Source: Paramacrobiotus metropolitanus (lineage: Eukaryota > Tardigrada > Eutardigrada > Parachela > Macrobiotidae). From it: 64,000 nt of DNA. The position numbers and the translations under genes are program-made. The stretch lies in NCBI RefSeq assembly GCF_019649055.1, contig NW_026570409.1:1-64000 (forward strand). Reading direction: 5' to 3'. The notes below the pieces were generated by a model. It had not been told where the DNA came from and did not search any database. It saw only the letters and a list, made by a program, of their open reading frames with translations. Below, in pieces: positions 58,137-64,000 of this stretch; the stretch's first letter is position 1; every line of letters starts with the position of its first letter.

Positions 58137-59066
58137 TTAGCGATAGTAATACTGAATGGGCCGAAAGTGCAGCTTTACCATTGATTTTCCAATCTGAAAA
58201 ATTGCCGGTTCTCCCAGATCAGTTGCAATGTTGATGTCGATTGTGTCCAGCCGATCGTATAAAACAGGTAGATAATGTGGATCCTCGAACCTTTCCGAAA
58301 CAATTTCGAAGCGCGGAACACTTGCTTTAATGGGGAAAGCGCGCAAAAGTTGCATAGTTTCATCACCCACAATATTGTAGTCACACTTGTTGCAGTACAC
58401 AAAAATTGATTGGTTCCCAATGTGCATGTTCACAGGTTTATCCGCCGTCATTAGTACAGAAGTTTCCAAGAGCTGCAGCTCTGCCAATGCCTTTAACTGG
58501 TCGGACAGCGTGGTACTTGCGGAAGCAAAATTCGTTTTTTCCATCAAAAAATTTTCATACTGTTCGGAATGTGCTGCAGAAAATCGTCGTTCTTTGAATC
58601 CCAGTATACGGGATAGATGCAAAGATGAAGGAGGAAAATCCAGAAAAACCCGCACGCTAGGAAACTTTACTTTGAGCTTGGGTTCAGTTTTTAATAATTC
58701 GAATTGGAAAGCCTGTTTTTCCACTGCAGAATCGCCGAACGGCTTTAACCGCGGCACTTTACCGTTGATAAAATCAATGATATCACTTTTCTCATAGATT
58801 CCTGCAGGTACTGTAATTGTGTCGCGATCCATTACGAAAACACCGTTGCTATCCATGGATGTAATTTGGTTTACGTGCAATGTTTGGGGGCTGGGTAAAT
58901 TGTACATTGAATTAGGATACTGTATTTCCACCAATGCCATTTCCCATTGTCCCGGTAGTGATAAAACACTCTTTAGCTTTGTTGTCCATTCAGCTGCATT
59001 ATTCTTTGGAAACTGCTGCATACAGGCATCAGATGGAAGCGTGACATAGAAGCTGTTATGAGTCAT
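58137..59066 (-). CDS. Conserved Polinton protein, probable virion component
   Basis: 309 residues, starting MTHNSFYVTLPSDACMQQFP. The N-terminal pattern (FYVTLPS...FP.N..AEWTTKL...L.G.WEMALVEIQYPNSMYN) is a well-known signature of a Polinton-linked family, usually about this long and adjacent to capsid and protease genes. A beta-rich composition fits a jelly-roll or fibre-like virion protein, but I cannot assign it as the penton. The frame is undamaged. Its start overlaps the end of the integrase gene by 11 bases, suggesting one transcription unit. Confidence 0.7.
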   Translation of the reverse strand: MTHNSFYVTLPSDACMQQFPKNNAAEWTTKLKSVLSLPGQWEMALVEIQYPNSMYNLPSPQTLHVNQITSMDSNGVFVMDRDTITVPAGIYEKSDIIDFINGKVPRLKPFGDSAVEKQAFQFELLKTEPKLKVKFPSVRVFLDFPPSSLHLSRILGFKERRFSAAHSEQYENFLMEKTNFASASTTLSDQLKALAELQLLETSVLMTADKPVNMHIGNQSIFVYCNKCDYNIVGDETMQLLRAFPIKASVPRFEIVSERFEDPHYLPVLYDRLDTIDINIATDLGEPAIFQIGKSMVKLHFRPIQYYYR

Positions 59067-60027
59067 TTCTCACACGACTGAGTTCGGCTTCGTAATATTT
59101 TCCGCGAATTAAGTCCCCGTCTTCATCCACTAATACATAAAGCGGCTCTGGTTGTTGTGGTAGCACTTGATGTATTTTGTAAATTTCCTCCTTAAATGTT
59201 GACTCGTATCCTTTTTCAGAAAGTGTTTTGTCGATGGCTACTCGTACTGTGTCACCCACGCCGTACTTTGGTTTTTTCTGTTTTCCCATTAATAATTCTG
59301 CATATAATTGATTGAATATTTGCAGAGAATTAGACTGGCTAACATCATTGGGGGTGACTTTATGCGAAGAATGGATTGCGTTGTTGTAACTCTTAACCAA
59401 ATCACTCAAAACGTCCCAGTACACTTTAGACTGTCGGTGTCGAAATAATTGCCATATACGTTTCTTTAGATTACGTATGCCATTCTCAGCTAAGGATGCT
59501 TTGATTGCTTTATTTTCAGACGAGAACAGGAAAACCTTTTGGGCCGTCAAAAAATTCTTAACATCCTTATTGTAAAATTCAAGACCTTTGTTGCTTTGCA
59601 ATTTAATAGGTACGCCAAGTTCTGCAAAGACCTTTTCCAAACCAAGTTTAACTTCGGTACCGCTTTTATTCTTTAGTAGTTGACAGCTTACTTTCTTGCT
59701 GAAGACGTCGATCACAAACAGTATCCAACGGTACCCCTTGTTCTGTTTCGCATATTTTGACATGTCTGCCAGATCGGCTTGATATTGCTCCGCTAGGTTT
59801 GAGACAACTACGGGGTTTCTTTTGAACTTTTTTCGTCGAGATTTGTGGACTGTATATGGATCCAGATGTTCTAGCTGCTCCTGCGTCTGTTGGTAGCTTG
59901 TTGCTGGTAGATAGTGGTTGCGAAACTTTTGAATCCCCGTAAAGCTGCCCGGGTGTTGGGGGTTCAGATACGCTTGTCGCAACAGTAGATTGGCCATCGT
60001 CTTCGTCGTTGCTGCTGCTTGATCCAT
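59056..60027 (-). CDS. Polinton retrovirus-like integrase, active-site Asn substitution
   Basis: 323 residues from ATG 60027. YLNPQHPGSFTG is the typical N-terminal Polinton integrase motif. The catalytic core has the first Asp in YQADLADMSKYA, then YRWILFVIDVFSKK; the second catalytic position reads LQSNKGLEFYN with Asn (codon aac) where DDE integrases have Asp; the Glu is in KASLAENGIRNLKKR. A chromodomain/SH3-like tail follows (KYGVGDTVRVAI, YVLVDEDGDLIRGKYY). A single G-to-A change explains the Asn. The enzyme would normally insert the element; this version is likely inactive. Confidence 0.9.
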   Translation of the reverse strand: MDQAAATTKTMANLLLRQAYLNPQHPGSFTGIQKFRNHYLPATSYQQTQEQLEHLDPYTVHKSRRKKFKRNPVVVSNLAEQYQADLADMSKYAKQNKGYRWILFVIDVFSKKVSCQLLKNKSGTEVKLGLEKVFAELGVPIKLQSNKGLEFYNKDVKNFLTAQKVFLFSSENKAIKASLAENGIRNLKKRIWQLFRHRQSKVYWDVLSDLVKSYNNAIHSSHKVTPNDVSQSNSLQIFNQLYAELLMGKQKKPKYGVGDTVRVAIDKTLSEKGYESTFKEEIYKIHQVLPQQPEPLYVLVDEDGDLIRGKYYEAELSRVRNDS

Positions 60028-60093
60028 CGCAACAGCTAGATGTGCAATTCAAGTCATACCTTCTCCCAAAGACAAAGAGAACACATCCACCAC

Positions 60094-60591
60094 TCATTTG
60101 TTATTGACAGTCATCCAGTTGAACTGGGATTTAGTTCTTGAGCCGATGGGACCTTCGACTTGTAAAGTTTTTTCATCAAATACTTCTCGCTTTGCACGTT
60201 TGCGTTTCGCCGGCGGGGCAGGTGGAATAGGAGGGAAAGCATCTAACATACGATCAGGCATATTAGGGGGTACCCATGGCTTCTTTAATAGTTGTACTGG
60301 AATCGGTGGCACAGATGCTGGTGGTGGAATAACCATTTGGTCAGGACCGAACGCCGATTCCTTCAGCGCCAAAAAACGAGCCGAATTTCTTGATAACAAT
60401 TCTGCCTTTTCCCACACGCTCAGGGCATTCCTTGAAATGATTTCTTTCACCAAGTCATCAAGTCTTACAATATCTACAGCTTCAGTAGGCTGCTGTTGTA
60501 ATTGAACATCCGTTGCAATGCGACCAGCCGTGTCGCTGGCAAGTTTCTTCGTTTCGCTCACCGGGATAATATAATGCACTTCTGGTTTCAT
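60094..60591 (-). CDS. Conserved Polinton protein with Pro-rich segment
   Basis: 165 residues from ATG 60591 (MKPEVHYIIPVSETKKLASD). The start overlaps the stop of the preceding gene by ATGA, which sets it. The first part has helical LDDLVKEIISRNALSVWEKA and FLALKESAFG, similar to a small Polinton family starting M-x-x-x-(Y/F)-(I/L)-(I/V)-P. A Pro-rich stretch (VIPPPASVPPIPVQLLKKPW, PPNMP, PPIPPAPP) and a nuclear-localisation-like KRKRAKR follow. It may be structural or DNA-binding; function unknown. Confidence 0.6.
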   Translation of the reverse strand: MKPEVHYIIPVSETKKLASDTAGRIATDVQLQQQPTEAVDIVRLDDLVKEIISRNALSVWEKAELLSRNSARFLALKESAFGPDQMVIPPPASVPPIPVQLLKKPWVPPNMPDRMLDAFPPIPPAPPAKRKRAKREVFDEKTLQVEGPIGSRTKSQFNWMTVNNK

Positions 60592-60917
60592 TCTAGTAAA
60601 GCAGTTCCCAAAACAGCTGCCAATACAGGTAGAACCGCAGGTAAGAATCCTCCGCGCTGTAATAATATTTCCCTCTTGCTTCGTAAAGGATATTTTTTGA
60701 GGGCAATCAGCTTTAATGGTCGACTCCAACGTTGACACACCTTAAGCTGATCGGCGGTCAGAGGCACTGAATTCTTCACCAAATTTAAACAAATTTCTTC
60801 AAAGCAGCGAAGTTGTCGTTTCGAAATATTTTCCAAAAGAAAACGACGCTGCCTGGGTTTCAGCGATCGCAGGGTAAGGAGAAACGGAGCAAAGTCTTTT
60901 AAAATCTGATCACACAT
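60588..60917 (-). CDS. Small conserved Polinton protein (GGFLP family)
   Basis: 109 residues from ATG 60917. Features: LKPRQRRFLLENISKRQLRC, CLNLVKNSVPLTADQLK, then KREILLQRGGFLPAVLPVLA ending in a short hydrophobic tail. This pattern (basic, Cys-containing N-terminal half, then LQ-x-GGFLP and a hydrophobic end) recurs in Polinton-type elements next to the ATPase. Function unknown; perhaps a membrane or capsid-associated peptide. It is linked by ATGA overlap to the next gene. Confidence 0.65.
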   Translation of the reverse strand: MCDQILKDFAPFLLTLRSLKPRQRRFLLENISKRQLRCFEEICLNLVKNSVPLTADQLKVCQRWSRPLKLIALKKYPLRSKREILLQRGGFLPAVLPVLAAVLGTALLE

Positions 60918-60924
60918 TCTTGGG

Positions 60925-61605
60925 CTAGTTTGTCGTTTGTGGATCGATGTAAATTTTTGTCAACTCTCCCGGTAATATTGCTGAACGAATCCTTAAATAG
61001 GCAGGGGTGTCCGGTTTCATATCCAAAATGAGAAGTTGAAATGGTTCCTGACCGATTTCCTCGTAAGCTCCGCTAAGATGTTTTAAACCAGTCTGCCTTT
61101 CGAGAATCTTGATTTGGTTCACATCACGATTATTTTTGAACAGGATAAGATATTGCGCATTAAGATGAACGTCTCGCATAGCAGACCCTTGTTTATATAG
61201 GTTATTGAATAATAGAAATACACAAAGCCGTTTATGGTGTACTTTTTGAGTGAAAAGTTTAGATAAATGCTCATTCTTTGCCAAACCGCTTGCCACGTCA
61301 TCCATTATCAACAAAATATTTTGTTTACCATCAAAATAATTTTCATCCTCCACAATTTGCTGAATATTTTTTGTCAGTTCAATCCCAGGGATTTTTCGCT
61401 GAAGCATTTCGTATGCTGGCTGCATTTCTCCGTACACCAAAATAATTCGTCCAAATGGTTGGTCAAATAATTTATCGCGCTCCATAATTAATTTTGACAC
61501 ATACGTGGTTTTCCCCGAAGTCGTTGGCCCCACAACAAGAACTGAAGCAGGCAATCGGAATCTCAAATCAGCTGTCGTGCGCGGATACCTATTAAAGGAC
61601 TCCAT
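60925..61605 (-). CDS. Polinton A32-type DNA-packaging ATPase
   Basis: 226 residues from ATG 61605 (MESFNRYPRTTADLRF). Walker A is VVGPTTSGKTTYV (about residues 24-36), Walker B is ILLIMDDVASGL (about 96-107), followed by the sensor-like FLLFNNLYKQGSAMRD. These match the FtsK/HerA-clade ATPases that pump DNA into capsids in Polintons and nucleocytoplasmic large DNA viruses. It is the first gene of the leftward array, only 40 bases from the divergent gene at 61646. No damage is seen. Confidence 0.9.
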   Translation of the reverse strand: MESFNRYPRTTADLRFRLPASVLVVGPTTSGKTTYVSKLIMERDKLFDQPFGRIILVYGEMQPAYEMLQRKIPGIELTKNIQQIVEDENYFDGKQNILLIMDDVASGLAKNEHLSKLFTQKVHHKRLCVFLLFNNLYKQGSAMRDVHLNAQYLILFKNNRDVNQIKILERQTGLKHLSGAYEEIGQEPFQLLILDMKPDTPAYLRIRSAILPGELTKIYIDPQTTN

Positions 61606-61645
61606 TTCCAAAGGGAGGAGTTATTACTAGCGTACCGGCAGCAGA

Positions 61646-62104
61646 ATGGAGAATTCAAAGCGGAGGGTTGTCTTGGATATTGATTGGTTTATCGCTGGCT
61701 CCCAACGGCTTATAAAACAGCTGGCATTTTGTGATTGCCAAACCAGTGTTAGCAGGTGCTACACATTCACCATTCCATCCCACTTTAATCATTACCGCGT
61801 TGAATTTAGGAGCCAATCGCGCCACTCGCACGGACTTGTCTGGCATAATCGTGGAGATTATTTATACTTAGACATTGCTAGTGCCATTCAGGATATGCTA
61901 GAGCTTATTGGTGAACGACCTGCGCGTCTAACGTTTTTTGCCAAAGGATTAGAAAAGCTAAAGATTTTGGAAAATTATTTGCCTGAAGTGTTTAATCTTG
62001 AAGACATTGGGTGCCCGAAGTTTAAGGAGCTTACTTCATTACCACAAACAACGCTTGCGAAAGCGGAGACGTTTGCAAATTGGCTGAATGGCGAAGATAA
62101 CTAA
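61646..62104 (+). CDS. Exonuclease-like conserved Polinton protein
   Basis: 152 residues from ATG 61646 (MENSKRRVVLDIDWFIAGSQ). RVVLDIDWF, IKQLAFCD, HSHGLVWHNRGDYLYLDIA, FFAKGLEKLKILENYL and DIGCPKFKEL form a pattern seen in uncharacterised Polinton-linked proteins that resemble DEDD/RNase H-fold nucleases (D-x-D near the start, as in exonuclease motif I). Nuclease activity is inference. A partial relative lies at 55931-56416. It overlaps the next gene by 17 bases, so the two are probably expressed together. Confidence 0.65.
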   Translation: MENSKRRVVLDIDWFIAGSQRLIKQLAFCDCQTSVSRCYTFTIPSHFNHYRVEFRSQSRHSHGLVWHNRGDYLYLDIASAIQDMLELIGERPARLTFFAKGLEKLKILENYLPEVFNLEDIGCPKFKELTSLPQTTLAKAETFANWLNGEDN

Positions 62105-62627
62105 CGTTATTGCAACTGCTGACCTTGGCTGCGCAATTGACTTACCCAGCTTATACGAGCGCGCTCCGCTTTCTCATTATGCACCACATAAATATTCCGG
62201 GCTTCTTCTCCGTTCCATTCGTCCGCAGAAATCGCACTGCCAGGTGTACCGCAACGGCAAGATCACAGTTAATGGTGCAAAGTCCATCAATGATGCTCTC
62301 GCGTTATTGCATCATTATTGCCGGAAACTGCAAAAATATGGCTATCAAAAAGCATCGGTAAAGAATCCACGAATTGTTAACATTGTCGCCACTTTTAATT
62401 TTGGGAAATTTCTTAGTTTACAAAAATTATACAACTCAATAAGAGCAAAAGTCGATGCCATGTTTGAACCTGAATTATTCCCGGCCATGCGAGTCCGGCT
62501 TCAAGGTTGTACGGCGATGATTTTCCATTCTGGAAAAATTAATTTATTAGGTGCAAAAGATGCTGATACTCTTCAAACTGCTGAAAACGAATTGCGATTG
62601 TTATTAGAAAATGTACTACAGCAATAA
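62088..62627 (+). CDS. TATA-binding protein (TBP)-like protein encoded by the Polinton
   Basis: 179 residues from ATG 62088. Two direct repeats match the TBP saddle. Repeat 1: TNVIATADLGCAIDLPSLYE, YAPHKYSGLLLRSIRP, YRNGKITVNGAKSINDA, LQKYGYQ. Repeat 2: IVNIVATFNFGKFLSLQKLY, FEPELFPAMRVRLQG, MIFHSGKINLLGAKDAD. In TBP four Phe intercalate into the TATA box. Here repeat 2 keeps both (ELFP, MIFHSGK) and repeat 1 has Tyr at both positions (HKYSG, QVYRNGK). The Asn of each repeat that contacts minor-groove DNA is kept (TNVIAT, IVNIVA). Nearly the whole protein is the core fold, with no N-terminal extension. It likely redirects host transcription machinery to element promoters; that role is inference. 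Confidence 0.9.
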   Translation: MAKITNVIATADLGCAIDLPSLYERAPLSHYAPHKYSGLLLRSIRPQKSHCQVYRNGKITVNGAKSINDALALLHHYCRKLQKYGYQKASVKNPRIVNIVATFNFGKFLSLQKLYNSIRAKVDAMFEPELFPAMRVRLQGCTAMIFHSGKINLLGAKDADTLQTAENELRLLLENVLQQ

Positions 62628-63826
62628 ATAAAATTACCAAAAAGTGATCGTTGCAGATTTCTGTTGCGTGGCATTAGTAAACAGTAGTTGTTAATTTAGT
62701 AATAAACGTAAAAACGTTTACCCTTTAAAGTATGTGATACATACTACATATACAGTGCAGTACAGTACAGTACATTGCTCATTAATTAAACTAATTACAA
62801 TTCAGTACGAAATGTATTTTTGGTTATAAAAGCATTGAGTGAACATACGAGCATATAGTAATAAATACTCCGATGTAGAAAACTGCAAAATCAGCAAATT
62901 GCACAGACCGTTGACAAGGTGGAAAAAGTCTTTGAGAAGTTCAGGCCAACTTTTTCCACCCGCGCCCCCGTTGCTTGTAGCATCCCCGAAACTATTTGCA
63001 CATAAAAAATATAGCATGTGTTACAACGCAATATGAAATAAAAAACATTTGCTTCACTTACTTCGTGTGCAAGAAATCCATCAATTCTGCAATTAGTGGA
63101 GTATTTGTTAATAGAAATGCGACATTAGCTCTAGTGGAAAAAAATTTGCGGCGACCCTGGCGGACTTTTTTCAGTTGATCTGCACGCACGCAAAAGCATG
63201 TACGCAAATAACTGTAAAACTTGATTACACAGTACAGTCATAATGTATAGTAGTAAAGAAAATAGTATTCTATCGTACCTGTTAGTTTTCATTTATATAT
63301 GTATAAATAAGTTGCGAATAGAGCAAATAGTTATATCCACTGAAAAGTAATTATATGTCACTTACTATACGTTAAAAGGCTTTAGCGAGCTAGACGCAGT
63401 GATGTGCAAGTCCTTCCATGATGTAGAAGTATGTAAACAACTGGTCGAATAGAGCATTAAAACTGTATAATGCACTGTGTAATCATAAAGTGCATTGCGC
63501 ACATGTACAGTCCAGATTTATATGCCAGGCAGTGTGCACTCCCGATAATCAATTAATACTCATGGTAATGTAGAAGATAATTATGTGTAACATAAATGCA
63601 GGATAACTAGTAACTACTACGGTGATAAACAATTAAGCAGCAAAGACGCGTATGCTGTGCAGCAACATTGCTGACGAGCCATTTGAGCTTATGTGTTGGT
63701 GCCGCTCCACGCGGGAAAAGAATGTAAACAATGTGTGTTTGAATGTACTGTATATGTGTAATATACTGCGTACCATCTTATACAGTATACATGTACACTG
63801 TTGAAATGACTCGTATGCTGGAGTTG
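62628..63826. other. Non-coding right arm of the Polinton
   Basis: No coding frame is supported. The stretch holds short AT-rich repeats, for example cagtacagtacagtacagtacat at 62757-62777. It is the only gene-free stretch over 1 kb in the element. Confidence 0.6.
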
Positions 63827-63961
63827 GGAACTATAGTAATAAAGTCCAACAGGGAATTACAGCTGGAAGGTATAGCTCCCAACTCCAATTTATTACGTAA
63901 GTGCCGCCATTTTTAAATAATTGATGAGTCATATCTACTTATACAGTATCGCATTACTACC
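63827..63961. repeat. Polinton right terminal inverted repeat with internal hairpin
   Basis: Reverse complement of the left repeat. Within and beside it, tggagttgggaactatag (63819-63836) and tatagctcccaactcca (63873-63889) are inverted, so this end can form a hairpin that the left end has largely lost. Confidence 0.88.
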
Positions 63962-63967
63962 TATATC
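63962..63967. repeat. Polinton target-site duplication, right
   Basis: tatatc, identical to 50793-50798. Confidence 0.9.
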
Positions 63968-64000
63968 GAAGAAAATCCAAGGGAAAATTCCGAGCTGCAT

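Larger units (their letters stand above)
50799..63961. mobile_element. Polinton/Maverick element, complete ends
   Basis: The 13,163-base element is bounded by inverted terminal repeats and a perfect 6-bp target duplication. It carries the Polinton hallmark genes: protein-primed DNA polymerase B, retrovirus-like integrase, A32-type packaging ATPase and adenovirus-type protease, plus a basic minor-capsid-like protein and other conserved Polinton proteins. One gene array runs leftwards from the ATPase to the polymerase. Two genes run rightwards from 61646, one of them TBP-like. A major capsid gene was not found. Lesions in integrase, protease and polymerase suggest this copy no longer moves, but its intact ends and gene layout suggest it is fairly young. 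Confidence 0.95.

Noticed and set aside
59056-60027. A retrovirus or LTR element, because of the integrase.
   Set aside because: There is no reverse transcriptase, gag or LTR nearby. The integrase lies between Polinton genes inside Polinton ends.

Overview
The window is animal nuclear DNA. Genes are split by short GT-AG introns, many of 55-90 bp. The coding content is metazoan (BTBD-type BTB-BACK proteins, guanylate kinase), interspersed with animal transposons (CR1/Jockey-like LINE, hAT and pogo-like non-autonomous elements, foldbacks, a Polinton). A small ecdysozoan such as a tardigrade would fit, but nothing here proves the taxon.

Region 1 (1-17.6 kb) is a tandem array of four BTB-BACK genes on the minus strand. 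All four share one six-exon plan with identical intron phases. Copies 1 and 4 are intact. Copy 2 has a 4-nt frameshifting insertion and copy 3 an early stop. Their introns and spacers hold several terminal-inverted-repeat elements. Region 2 (18.0-19.5 kb) is a two-exon guanylate kinase.

Region 3 (21-50 kb) holds five members of a protein family I do not recognise, called family B here. Copies B1, B4 and B5 are on the minus strand and B2 and B3 on the plus strand. At least B2, B3 and B5 begin with Arg-rich, acid-poor leaders that look like mitochondrial presequences. B2 and B3 lie in a segmental duplication whose unit is [promoter - B gene - convergent UDP-glycosyltransferase]. The UGT after B3 is intact and of the plant/bacterial soluble type; the one after B2 is an internally deleted pseudogene. 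B2 alone has an extra intron bounded by a 6-bp direct repeat, which looks like a recent intron gain by insertion. A LINE sits at the 5' side of B1, and a poly(A)-tailed relic of another retroelement lies between B4 and B5.

Region 4 (50,799-63,961) is one complete Polinton/Maverick: 13.16 kb, about 135-bp terminal inverted repeats, and a 6-bp target duplication TATATC. It carries protein-primed DNA polymerase B, a DDE integrase, a packaging ATPase, an adenovirus-type protease, several small or structural-type genes, and two related exonuclease-like genes. I could not find a major capsid gene. Two features stand out. The element encodes a protein that aligns over its whole length with TATA-binding protein, beside the divergent start of the packaging/integrase array. 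Its polymerase gene also contains several 56-68 bp spliceosomal introns. The copy looks inactive: the integrase has Asn for a catalytic Asp, the protease is frameshifted just before its catalytic Cys, and the polymerase has a stop codon and several single-base indels, mostly at homopolymers.
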